The position numbers and the translations under genes were made by a program. A DNA stretch of 64,000 nt. It comes from Halicephalobus mephisto (lineage: Eukaryota; Nematoda; Chromadorea; Rhabditida; Panagrolaimidae). Below are positions 55,401 to 64,000 of the stretch, piece after piece. Location: positions 1 through 64,000 of the forward strand of contig SWDT01000093.1 of the NCBI GenBank assembly GCA_009193035.1, in the 5' to 3' direction. The notes beneath the pieces were generated by a model. That model ran no database searches and was not told the DNA's origin. It saw nothing but the letters and a program-made list of their open reading frames with translations. How positions within the stretch are numbered: position 1 is the stretch's first letter; each line of letters starts with the position of its first letter.

Positions 55401-56157
55401 TTTAAAGTTTTTAGTATAAAAGTGTAATTTAAACAAATCTTTAGTGTAAAAATATAATTTAAAAAATCTGTAATTTTAAAAATTCAATATAAAAATATAA
55501 TTAAAAAAATCTGTAAGTTTAATTATAAAGATATAATTTAAAAATTGTAATTTTAAGTCTAATATAAAAATATAATTTCTAAAGTTTTTAGTATAAAAGT
55601 GTAATTTAAACAAATCTTTAGTGTAAAAATATAATTTAAAAAATCTGTAATTTTAAAAATTCAATATAAAAATATAATTTAAAAAATCTGTGATTTTAAT
55701 TATAGAAATATAATCTTTAAAAATCTTTAACATAAAAATATGATTTTCTAAGATTCTTTTAAATTCTAAAAATTTAATTTTCTAAAATTTCGAATTATAT
55801 AAATTTTCAGCGCTTAAATAAAGAAAAACAACAATGGTACGATCATTTTCGAAAAATTTGCTGGGAAGATAATCGACAAATCGAAGTTAAAAAAAAATTA
55901 AAATCCGTCAATCCTCCTTGTGTTCCTTTTCCAGGTAAATTTTGTTTTAATTTTGTTTTTTAATACATGATTTAGGTTCGTTGATGACACAATTGGTATT
56001 TTATGAAGAACAACATCGAACTTTTGTTGATGAAAGAGATGAACAATCAAAAAGACTTATTTCTTTTGTAAAATGTAGAAAAGTCGCCGAAATTATTAAA
56101 GGAGCTCAACTTTATCAAGCCCAACAGTACATGTTTAGAGTCGAACCTTCAATTTTG
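49407..56157 (+). CDS. sos-1: Son of sevenless, Ras guanine-nucleotide exchange factor; C-terminal tail not located
   Basis: Twelve exons: 49407-49505, 49548-49931, 49975-50061, 50657-50800, 50842-51315, 51712-51827, 51875-52200, 52877-53375, 53632-54259, 55151-55333, 55811-55934 and 55976-56157. Phases agree and give 1082 residues. Order: histone-fold pair (about 1-200), DH domain (240-430), PH domain (450-600; IEGWEGKVIGFMCTEFIREG to KSAEEKHDWL), REM domain from RFAEPDTDDNINFEDY (about 620-790) and Cdc25 domain (830 onward; DLMTLHPVEIGRQVTLLD, PIELVGAVWTKKD, NNFNGMIAFGAALGS, NPPCVPF). It would load Ras with GTP downstream of receptor tyrosine kinases. The last exon ends PSIL at a consensus GTAAGT in phase 0; the final Cdc25 helix and the proline-rich Grb2-binding tail are missing. 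An out-of-frame ATG at 49385 precedes the start. Confidence 0.97.
50062..50656 (+). repeat. SOS intron 3: tandem pair of a dispersed element
   Basis: Two copies of about 190 bp (50100-50290 and 50290-50480) share TTTTTGAATTCCCGCCAGAAG, GCAAAAATGACAAAATAGGT and TCGACTCGCTC. Each is followed by AATTCGC(G/T)...ATTTCGTAATAA. Related copies are at 35955-36110 and, inverted, at 43340-43380. Confidence 0.82.
51316..51711 (+). other. SOS intron 5, no distinct feature
   Basis: AT-rich intron with scattered TTTTAGAA and CCTTCTAGAA fragments. Donor GTGGGT, acceptor TTTCAG. No array or open frame of note. Confidence 0.6.
52203..52695. repeat. 30-bp tandem repeat in SOS intron 7
   Basis: About 16 near-identical units read TTTTATAAAATTTTAGATAA then TTTTTAAGT. 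The intron (52201-52876) splits the PH domain. Confidence 0.93.
54286..54390 (-). mobile_element. MITE copy f, half of a composite pair in SOS intron 9
   Basis: Ends are ACAGCCGAACTTGGATATAA and TATCCAAGTTGTACTGCA. It is joined to copy g through the same 50-bp spacer, inverted, that links copies a-b and d-e. Confidence 0.8.
54448..54620. mobile_element. MITE copy g, about 175 bp
   Basis: Ends are ACAGTAGAACTTGGATATAA and TATCCAAGTTCGACTGTA. The interior (GAGTGAGTTTAGTTAGTTTG, CTTCGAATATATCC) matches copy e at 16270-16450. Confidence 0.85.
55335..55760. repeat. Tandem repeat in SOS intron 10
   Basis: Units with AAAATATAATTTAAAAAATC and TGTAATTTTAA recur, and a block of roughly 170 bp is itself duplicated (TAAGTCTAATATAAAAATAT near 55377 and 55556). 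Confidence 0.85.
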
Positions 56158-56997
56158 GTAAGTTTTAATTTTGAATATAATGTTAAAAATTAAAAATAAT
56201 TTAAAATTTCTTATAAAAATTAGGTAAATTTTTTAAAATAATTTTGAAATTTTTATAAAAATTAAAAATAATTTGAAATTTTTTATAAACGTTAAAAATA
56301 ATTTGAAATTTTTATAAAAATTAAAAATAATTTGAAATTTTTATAAAAGTTAAAAACCGGCTTAAATAAGTTTTTGTTTGTTATGTAGTACTTTAAAGTC
56401 ACTTTTAAAATAATTTTGATGTAAAATTTCAAATATTTTTAAAATCCAGAGTTAGTCTTCAGAATCCTGGGTTCTGAAGGTTGAATATTGATTTTGATTT
56501 TAAATTCAGAATCTACAGGTCTGGTTACCGTATTTAAGTGCTTTTTGTAGAGTTTTAACTTTAAAATTGGAGTAAAAACGCTAAATAACGAAAAATACCT
56601 ATATTCTCAAATAGTAAATGATTTTTTACTGTTTTGAAACATTCCAGAACCTTCTATGAAATTATGTTCTTGTTTCGGGAGTGACGTAACCTCTTTTTTG
56701 ACCTTGATTGAATTTGTCGTTTGATGTTTCCCGGAAAACACTCATTTACAATCTTTTTTGGAAAATTGGAATTTTTCTCAAGGACTGAAAAAATTAAAAA
56801 CAATCTTTTTTGAACTCATTTTGGTCTTTTTTGCGGAGTTTTGATCATTATCTTTTTCTTTTTATATAAAATAGAAAATATAAAATAAGATGTAACAGGA
56901 AGTCCTGTTGATATATCTCCCGTATCGTGTCCATTGTCCCTTGTTTATCGGAAATCATCTTTGATCAAGGTTTTTTGGATTTTAAGAATATTTCATA
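56158..56997. other. Space after the last recognised SOS exon
   Basis: 56190-56360 repeats TTTGAAATTTTTATAAAAAT. 56445-56590 is a diverged copy of the 34.97-35.33 kb repeat. 56640-56990 is less AT-rich and could be the promoter of the exon at 56998; it also holds a ten-codon ATG frame (56656-56685, MKLCSCFGSD) ending before GTAACC in phase 0. No convincing SOS tail exon is present: every acceptor tested in phase 0 runs into a stop after a few codons. Confidence 0.5.
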
Positions 56998-57144
56998 ATG
57001 AAAATTATGAAATCTATAAAGACTTCAAGAAGAGAATCTCTGGAATTACTGATACCTGTTGATGATATTGTGGAAGAAAATTCTTTTTTTCGATTTAATG
57101 TACCGAGTTTGAAAAGTTTAACTAGAGTACAGAAATCGGTTTCT
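56998..57144 (+). CDS. Candidate alternative first exon 1, 49 codons
   Basis: ATG at 56998 opens 49 codons to a consensus donor TCT|GTAAGTTT in phase 0. The peptide begins MKIMKSIKTSRRESLELL, is basic then acidic, and ends LTRVQKSVS. An RRES site suits basophilic kinases. An in-frame TAA lies just upstream, so this is a true start exon rather than an internal one. Codon use is more balanced than in flanking DNA. I do not recognise the family. Confidence 0.6.
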
Positions 57145-57249
57145 GTAAGTTTTAATATTTAATATATGTTATAAAATAATTTTTCTGATTTTAAAATTGG
57201 GAGAATTAAAAAAATTTAAATTGAGGAATGACTATATTTTGTGAAAAAT

Positions 57250-57990
57250 GGGTTTTTGTGAGTTATATATAAATGGTTTTTTCAGAGTGTTTTCATGAGG
57301 GATTTTTTTAATTTTTTATATTTGGATTGATTTCTTTCTGTATTTTTTCATAAGTTACATCTTTTTGTAATTTTTTATATATAAATTTTTATATTTGGAT
57401 TGATTTCTTTCTGTATTTTTCATATAAACAATATTTTTGTAATTTTTTATATATGGATTAATTTTTTTTCTGTATTTTTTCATATAAGTTACATCTTTTT
57501 GTAATTTTTTATATATGAGTTTTTATATATGGATTGTTTTAAATTTTTTTATATAAGTAATTTTTTTTAATTTTTGAACTTTATTGATGATCTGATTTAT
57601 ATATTAATGGAAAAATCAAAAATTTATTTAGTTTTGACCACGAGATTCTTTTTTGCCCATGGCAGTGCCTGGCAAAACAGGCGCTTTCTTAGTTCTTTTT
57701 TCTGATCTCGATTAACGAGGCGGTTAAGATGGAATTTTCTTGAAAGCATTTGCTCATTTGACGAAAAAAACGTTTTTCGACAAATATCTTGATAAAAATT
57801 TTTTTCTTTTTTACATTTATTAATTTTTTGAAATATTTAAAATTAAAAATATCTTAATAAAAAAATTTTTTTTTACATTTATTAATTTTTGAAATATCTT
57901 GATAAAAAAATTTTTTTTACATTTATTAATTTTTAAAATATTTTTGTAATTGAAATATTTAAAATTAAAAATATCATGATATTGTAGTCT
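57250..57990. repeat. AT-rich repeats between candidate first exons
   Basis: 57280-57560 repeats TGGATTGATTTCTTTCTGTA and TTACATCTTTTTGTAATTTT, about 80 bp apart. 57600-57740 is GC-richer (CCATGGCAGTGCCTGGCAAA) and may belong to the promoter of the exon at 58007. 57780-57990 repeats ATCTTGATAAAAAAATTTTT. Confidence 0.65.
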
Positions 57991-58006
57991 AAAAATTACT
58001 GTAATA

Positions 58007-58117
58007 ATGTTGATTAGAGCTGTTAAAAAACCAAACTCGAAAGAACGAAGAGTCAGAAGTTGGTGTTGTCTTTCTGGATCCATGGATTCTCTGCTTTTTT
58101 GGATATATTCAGAACCG
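58007..58117 (+). CDS. Candidate alternative first exon 2, 37 codons
   Basis: ATG at 58007 opens 37 codons to CCG|GTAAGTTG in phase 0. The peptide has a basic start (MLIRAVKKPNSKERRVRS) followed by WCCLSGSMDSLLFWIYSEP, with a Cys pair that could be lipid-modified. Its composition differs sharply from the surrounding repeats. Same phase and arrangement as the exons at 56998 and 61876. Confidence 0.58.
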
Positions 58118-58314
58118 GTAAGTTGCAAATTGGGGATTTTACAATATGTTAGAAACTTGGTAAATATACTGGAAAAGTTTATTTTTTTTAATTTGAGAAG
58201 TTTTTGTTTTATTTTTAAAGTGTTTTTTATTTTTTTTAATTTGAGAAGTTTTCGTTTTATTTTTAAAACTTGTTAAAAATGTTTAAAAAATTTATATTTT
58301 TTTTATTAATTAAA

Positions 58315-58850
58315 AATTTTTACTGTAAATTGGAAAGTTAAATATTTAAAAAAAAATTTTTAATTGAAAATTTCTACTGTAAATTGAAAAATTATTAAAT
58401 ATTTAAAAAAAAATTTAATTGAAAATTCCTACTGTAAATTGGAAAGTTGTTAAATATTTTAAAAAAATTTTAATTGAAAATTCCTACTGTAAATTGAAAA
58501 ATTATTAAATATTTAAAAAAAATTTTAATTGAAAATTTCTACTGTAAATTGGAAAATTATTAAATATTTTAAAAAAGAATTTTAATTGAAAATTTCTACT
58601 GTAAATTGAAAAATTATTAAATATTTAAAAAAAATTTTAATTGAAAATTTCTACTGTAAATTGAAAAATTATTAAATATTTAAAAAAAATTTTAATTGAA
58701 AATTTCTACTGTAAATTGAAAAATTATTAAATATTTTAAAAAAAATTTTAATTGAAAATTTCTACTGTAAATTGAAAAATTATTAAATATTTAAAAAAAA
58801 TTTTAATTGAAAATTTCTACTGTAAATTGGAAAGTTGTTAAATACAGAAA
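58315..58850. repeat. Tandem repeat of about 55 bp, ten copies
   Basis: Units read AATTTCTACTGTAAATTGAA, AAATTATTAAATATTTAAA and a TTTTAATTG run. Copies are almost identical. Confidence 0.93.
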
Positions 58851-58859
58851 AATTTGTCT

Positions 58860-60180
58860 TAATATTGGATTAAATGACGAATTTCCTCATCTACTAGATA
58901 TTTATTAAGTAAACAAAACATATATTAGTCATACATTGACTTGAGTGTTTTTACTATGATGAATGCTTACTAAAAATATACTTTTTAAGTTTTCATTTAA
59001 AGTGTTTATCATTTTTCAGAAATTTATTAAAAATGTGTCATAATTTTTTATTAAATTAAAAAAGTTTTTAATGTAATTTAAAAACTTGAAAATATTTTTA
59101 AAAATTTGTTTTTTCATTTTTAATTATTTTGAAAAAATTGTTTTTTCATTTTTATTAAAAAATTATTAAAAGTTTAAAAAACTTCTAAAATTTTTTCAAA
59201 TTTTTAATTATTTAAAAATTATTAAATAGCTTAAAAATTTTTTGTTTAATTTTTATTTAAAAAATTTATTTTTTATTTTAAAAAATTAAATATTTAAAAA
59301 AGTTTATTTTTTATTTAGAAAAATTAAATTTTCGATTGTGAATTTTTTGTAATTTTCTGAAACCTTATTAGATTTATGAAAAATTTATTTTAATCCCTCA
59401 TTAAATAGTGGATTTTTACTGTTTGTTGAGTAATTATTAAATTTGGAAAAATATCTTAATCCTTTTTGAACTCGTGATTTTTTATTTCGAAAATTTATTA
59501 GGAATTTAAAAAATCCAATTTAATATTTCGTTGTAAATATTTTTAAAATTAGATTTTAAAAAAAAATTTAAATTACAAAAAAAATTTTTAAATTAGATTT
59601 TAAAAAAAAATTTTTTTTAATTTTAAATTTTAAAATTTGAATTTTTAAAATTTCAAAATTTTTTAAAATTAAATTTTGAAGAAAATTAAGAATTAAAAAT
59701 TATTTGGGAAATTAAAGATTAAGAAAAATGTTTTGGATTTTTTTTGCACTGCTAATAGTTGATTGAATCATCAGTCTTTCTTCGAGGAATACGTGACGTG
59801 AAAGTCCAAAGCCCGATCATAAAAGTTGAAACACAACTTCCGGGTCTTTTTAACCTCGAATTTTTAAACAAAAAAAATAAGTCAGTTTAAATAATTAAAT
59901 ATTTTAAAAAAATCAAAATAAATATAAAATTTAAAATGATTTGTAATTTTTTAGAACTGAATTAATGAGGTAGTTTTTTATAATTGGATTATTTAACAGT
60001 AAAAGTCATAAAAAATAAAAAATAATGTGGAACATAAATTTGGTTAAATTTTTTAGATATAAAATTTCAACAGTGATTGAAAATAAATAAAACTTTGTTA
60101 CGGTCTTTAGAAAGTATCGTTAAAAAATGAATTATAATTTTAGATTACTTCTACTTTAAGATCTATTTGTACCTTAAAAA
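58860..60180. other. AT-rich stretch without a supported gene
   Basis: 58860-59740 is mostly A/T simple sequence. 59740-59860 is a short GC-richer patch (GGAATACGTGACGTGAAAGT, CACAACTTCCGGGTC) of unknown nature. 59870-60180 is again AT-rich. Confidence 0.45.
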
Positions 60181-60189
60181 GTCGAATTT

Positions 60190-60520
60190 TTAAATAGAAC
60201 TTTGAATCTCTCGATTTTTGGACTAAATTAATTTGGTTCGGATTTGAATCCCTTGATTTTTGGACTAAATTAAGTTAATTTAGTTCGGATTCGAATCCCT
60301 CGATTTTCGAATCGAGTTAATTTAGTTCGGATTTGAATCCCTCGATTTTTGGACTAAATTAATTTAGTTCGGATTTGAATTTCTCAATTTCCGAATCGAA
60401 TTAATTTGGTTCTGATTCGAATCCTTTGATTTTTGGACTAAATTAATTCGATTTAGATTTGAATCCCTTGATTTCCGAGTCGAATTAGTTTGAAGTTGAT
60501 TCAAAAATCGACAATTTTGG
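60190..60520. repeat. Tandem repeat of about 50 bp (CCCTCGATTTTTGGAC)
   Basis: About seven units carry TTTAGTTCGGATTTGAATCC and CTCGATTTTTGGACTAAATT; some units have the CCGAATCGA variant. Confidence 0.88.
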
Positions 60521-60879
60521 TCACGAGTATTACGAAATTTTGTTGTTCAAGTTTACGTCATATTCTTTGATATCTAATGTAATCAGTACTGTCTTTAAAG
60601 TTTGGTGTTAACCTTATATCACCCACTCAATTTTCACTTTTTGATTTTTTTCTACATTTTTCCGGAAACTAAGTTATGAAATTTGATTTTTCGGTCTACC
60701 TCACTCCCTTATTGATTTCATCAACTTTGGAATTTTTATGTTTAATTTATTCTTAAAATCACGTAGAATTTTTGTTCATGGGAGGTATGTTGTATCATCA
60801 GATATTGGCTGGGTGAGAGGTGGAAATGATAAAGCTTTGCGTGGGAACTTTGCAGTTTTTTGTGCTTTGTATAGGATAG

Positions 60880-60968
60880 GGGAGCTTGATTAAAATATGT
60901 AAGGCTTACATGGTACTTTTCTAGGACCCCATTCTCCTGTAACTTTTACATATTTTAATCAATATCCC
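60880..60968 (+). mobile_element. Small MITE, copy 1
   Basis: Left end GGGAGCTTGATTAAAATATG and right end CATATTTTAATCAATATCCC are inverted repeats; the interior has CTAGGACCCCATTCTCC. Confidence 0.8.
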
Positions 60969-60999
60969 TTATAGGTTATTTTAGGTTTTTTTAATTTAG

Positions 61000-61090
61000 G
61001 GAGCTTGATTAAAATATGTAAGGCTTATAGGGAGAGGGGGTCCCAGAAAAACGCCATATAAGCATTACATATTTTAGGCAAACTCCCTAA
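61000..61090 (-). mobile_element. Small MITE, copy 2, inverted
   Basis: Ends are GGGAGCTTGATTAAAATATG and ACATATTTTAGGCAAACTCC. The interior GAGAGGGGGTCCCAGAAAAA is the reverse of copy 1, so the two elements lie tail to tail about 30 bp apart. Confidence 0.8.
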
Positions 61091-61269
61091 TTATCAAATA
61101 CAGATGGAATATTTTAAATTTTGATTCTTCTATATTTTTGAAAGTTAAAATTAATATTAAAAGGATAGATAATTACAAAAGAAATTATTAAAAATTACAA
61201 TGGAGTAAAAAACGAATATTTCAAAAGTAGATGATTAAAGATTTGGTCAAGAAATCAACGAATGTACTC

Positions 61270-61475
61270 AAACATGAACAAGTTTGTTCAAGAAATAAGC
61301 GAATTTGTTCGAAAATAAGCGAATTTGTTCGAAAATAAGCGAATTTATTTAAAAAATAAGCGAATTCGCTTAAGAAATAAGCGAATTCGCTTAAAAAATA
61401 AGCGAATTCTTTTAAAAAATAATCAAATTCTTTTAAAAAATAAGCGAATTCGCTTAAGAAATAAGTGTACTTGCT
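61270..61475. repeat. 20-bp tandem repeat (AATAAGCGAATTTGTTCGAA)
   Basis: About ten units with AAGCGAATTCGCTTAA variants, some of them palindromic. The minus frame gives a Phe/Ala/Tyr repeat by chance. Confidence 0.9.
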
Positions 61476-61756
61476 TTCATTTTTTACCACGTGATATATG
61501 AAATTTCTTAATTTTGTTATTTGCTTGTTTTAAAAAATACCAAAAATAAACAATATTCTAAATATAGATCTAATCATCTACAGAACTAGATATTGTTTTT
61601 AAAAGTTAAACGAAATTTTGGATATTTTAAATACTTTGGAGTTCAGAATGTAGATGACTTAGTTATACTGTAGTTATTGATTAGTACATCCGAGGTGAGA
61701 AAATATAAAAAATTTTCAAAGACTGATCAAAGTATAAATACCTCAATGTTGACTGT

Positions 61757-61829
61757 CTTATCAGTTTTCCGCTTTACGACCATAAGACCCAAAGCGGCTC
61801 GAGTTGACGGAAACGGACCGATATAAAAG
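61757..61829 (+). promoter_or_regulatory. Promoter of candidate first exon 3: GATA site and TATA box
   Basis: CTTATCAG at 61757-61764 is the complement of CTGATAAG, the preferred site of intestinal GATA factors in nematodes. TATAAAAG at 61822-61829 lies about 50 bases before the ATG at 61876. Another TATAAATA is at about 61733. The surrounding 61745-61860 is GC-richer than the flanks. Confidence 0.5.
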
Positions 61830-61875
61830 ACCTGAAAATTGTCTTCCGGTATTTTTTTTAAGATTGTTTTCTAAA

Positions 61876-61956
61876 ATGACTGGTCTAAGAATACTTCAAA
61901 GAACGGATTTAAATTGGAAAAAATTACAATTTCTTGTTTTTTGTGAAAAATCAAAG
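61876..61956 (+). CDS. Candidate alternative first exon 3, 27 codons
   Basis: ATG at 61876 opens 27 codons to AAG|GTAAATTT in phase 0. The peptide reads MTGLRILQRTDLNWKKLQ, then FLVFCEKSK. It has its own promoter-like upstream region. The shared next exon would be past the window end. I do not recognise the sequence. Confidence 0.55.
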
Positions 61957-62009
61957 GTAAATTTAAGTTTAATTATTTGGAAAATTTTTGTTTAAATTTG
62001 TTATTTCCT

Positions 62010-62520
62010 ATATTTTTATGGTATATCGATCTGCATTATTCTCTTTCCGTGGATTGTACGGCATTTACTACCTTATATTTCACAAGATTTATCTCAGTTA
62101 TTTATTTTACATTAATTTTTACAATAGTTAAATTAATTGTCCATTAAGTAAGAAGAATTAATTTTAAAAATAATTTCGAAAAGTAGAAAAATAGGGACCA
62201 ATTGCCGAGGGGGATTGTACGACATTTACTACCTTATATTTCGCAAGATTTATCTCATTTATTTATTTTACATTAATTTTTATAATAGTTAAATTAATTT
62301 AAAAAAGAATTTCGAAAAGTAGAAAAATAGAGACCAATTGCCGAGGGGGATTGTACGGCATTTACTACCTTATATTTCGCAAGATTTATTTCAGTTATTT
62401 TACATTAATTTTTACAATTAACTTAATATGTCAATTAAATAAGAAAAAATTAATTTAAAAATAATTCCGAAGTTAGTGAGTTAAAAGGGATTAACTGTCG
62501 CTAGGGGACATTTGTCGTAC
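62010..62520. repeat. Tandem repeat, three copies of about 140-155 bp
   Basis: GGATTGTACGGCATTTACTA occurs near 62052, 62211 and 62348 (with one A for G change), followed by CCTTATATTTCGCAAGATTT and AGACCAATTGCCGAGG. After it, ATTTGTCGTACAATCG at 62509 is part of the unit in reverse. Confidence 0.88.
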
Positions 62521-62529
62521 AATCGTATT

Positions 62530-64000
62530 TTGATTTTTTTTTGCTTTTCGTTAATATTATTTTTTTTTATTTTGCTGATAGTTCAAAGTTATTTTTAGTT
62601 TTTTACTTCATTAATTACTTATGCTGGATGTTGTTAAATTACAAACTGCGGATTTTTATCTAGATTAAATGATTTTTTTCTATCAATCTCCAAGACTAAA
62701 GTTTTAATTTTTGATGGATTTGTTCGTCAAAAAAGATATCGTAAACATGAAAAAAATTATTTCCGTCATGACCTGTTTTGGCTTGCATCTGTAAAAATCA
62801 AACAAAGAAGCTTTGATTCAGTTTAAATGATCGATACCCTTAGGCAATTTAGGCATTTCCGGTGTTCTTGATTTTTGATTTTTTTAAATTAGAACTTTGT
62901 AGAAAATTCTGGAAATTTTAAATTTTCTGATTTTTATGGTTTTTTTAAAGTAATTTTGAAATTAAAAATTTCATATTTTTTAAAATTAAAAATTTTTTAA
63001 TTTTATGGTTTTTTTAAAGTAATTTTAAAATTAAAAATTTCATATTTTTTAAAGTTTAAAAATTTCATATTTTGTGAATTTTTAAAATATAATTTTAAAA
63101 TTAAAAATTTCATATTTTTTAAAATTAAAATTTTTTTGTTTAAATAATTTTTTAATTTTGTGATTTTTTAAATATAATTTTAAAATTGAAAATTTCATAA
63201 TTTTTAAAATTTTTAAATAGAATTTTGAAATTAATATTGAAAATCAAAAATTTTCTGAAAATTCTGTTTTTTTACAGCATGACTTTAATTGTGTTTTTGA
63301 ATCATCGGTACTTAATAGTGTAATTTCCGTCATTTGTCGAAAACAGTTTATTTCACGGAATCAATGACGTTGAAATAATTTTGGTTGATGTTGATAGTCC
63401 TTTTCTGGCGCCGTCTCGCGCCCTTGTTTCCGTCGATTTCTTCTAAAACCGGTTTAAAGTTGTTTTTCTTGGCCGTTTTTTAAATAATTAATTAATTAAG
63501 TAATTTAAAAAATATCACATTTTTTGAAGAAAATAATTTTAAAAAAAATATGTTTAATTTTGAATTTTTTTATCGGAAATATTTTTGTAATTTGATTTTT
63601 AACGAAAAAAAAATTGAACAAATTTGTTCATTTTGGAATTTTTTTGGATAGAAATTGGTCAAATAGAGTACTTGAAAAATTTTGTTTAATGATCTTTTAA
63701 CTTGGACCGCCTAATTTTCGGTTCGGTATCCGGTCATATATAGCTTCCATAAGATTTCAATGTGGTTTATTATTTTTTAATTTTTCAGTTGAGTAATTTT
63801 TCGTAATAGATTTCTGATATAAAATAATTTTAATTTTAATTTTTCAATTTAGTCATTTTTTAAAAATTAAATTTCTGATATAAAATAATTTTAACTTTTC
63901 AATTTAGTCATTTTTTAAAAATTAAATTTCTGATATAAAATAATTTTAATCTAAAAAATTGACTATTTTGAAACTAATTTTCTAAAATTCTATTTTTTCT
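62530..64000. other. Right end of the window: AT-rich, no supported gene
   Basis: 62920-63250 repeats AAAATTAAAAATTTCATATT about every 60 bases. 63290-63470 and 63660-63770 are GC-richer patches (CTGGCGCCGTCTCGCGCCCT, GGTTCGGTATCCGGTCATAT) that could be promoter DNA for a gene starting past the end. 63780-63990 repeats TTTCTGATATAAAATAATTT. Confidence 0.5.

Noticed and set aside
45648..56157. SNAPC3 and SOS as an operon
   Set aside because: The spacing of about 1.4 kb and the promoter-like region between them do not fit the roughly 100-bp gaps of nematode operons.
57000..57144. Exon at 56998 read as the missing SOS C-terminal exon
   Set aside because: The upstream AAG acceptor, read in the required phase 0, meets a TAA after three codons; the peptide has no likeness to an SOS tail.
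61221..61490. Minus-strand frame of repeated FAYFLSE-type words
   Set aside because: Chance reading of a 20-bp tandem repeat.
62714..62790. Possible fourth alternative first exon (ATG, 25 codons, GTAAAA donor)
   Set aside because: The donor is weak and the phase is 2, unlike the phase 0 shared by the exons at 56998, 58007 and 61876.

Overview
The window is strongly AT-rich eukaryotic DNA, most probably from a rhabditid, Caenorhabditis-like nematode. Three things point there: very short introns (about 40-50 bp) mixed with long ones and ending in TTTTCAG-type acceptors; an interstitial tract built on the nematode telomere hexamer TTAGGC; and protein-coding genes whose closest match I recognise is to nematode or animal families. 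Coding islands are GC-richer and are separated by AT-rich introns and spacers that are almost entirely tandem or dispersed repeats.

Layout, left to right. An ALK-type receptor tyrosine kinase (nematode SCD-2) runs on + from before base 1 to 10418 in 14 visible exons. An SLC36-type amino-acid transporter lies on - (13567-11140), followed by a tentative small one-pass membrane protein on - (15804-15402). A repeat-rich stretch (about 15.8-23.1 kb) holds composite MITEs, a foldback element with telomere-like repeats in its loop, a non-LTR retrotransposon relic and a large inverted repeat bounded by perfect direct repeats. A SAP-domain gene with THEG/NuSAP-like features (+, 23151-25060) converges on a secreted endonuclease/exonuclease/phosphatase-fold enzyme (-, 26849-25135). 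A gene-poor stretch (26.9-35.4 kb) carries a complete tRNA-derived SINE with a 16-bp target duplication and many minisatellites. An MH2-domain Smad (-, 39239-35423, 5' end not found) and DPAGT1/ALG7 (-, 44807-42591) follow. SNAPC3 (+, 45648-47962) is preceded by decayed tandem copies of its own start region. SOS (+, 49407-56157, C-terminal tail not found) is followed by three ATG-starting, phase-0 exons (56998, 58007, 61876) that look like alternative first exons of a transcript whose shared body lies beyond base 64000.

Functionally, the receptor (ALK), the Ras exchange factor (SOS) and the Smad can act in growth or dauer signalling. DPAGT1 starts N-glycosylation, which a receptor ectodomain needs. 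SNAPC3 is a basal factor for snRNA-type promoters. There is no sign of an operon joining these genes. Every exon boundary given here was read by eye from splice consensus and reading phase; all multi-exon genes reported as complete keep a consistent phase from exon to exon.
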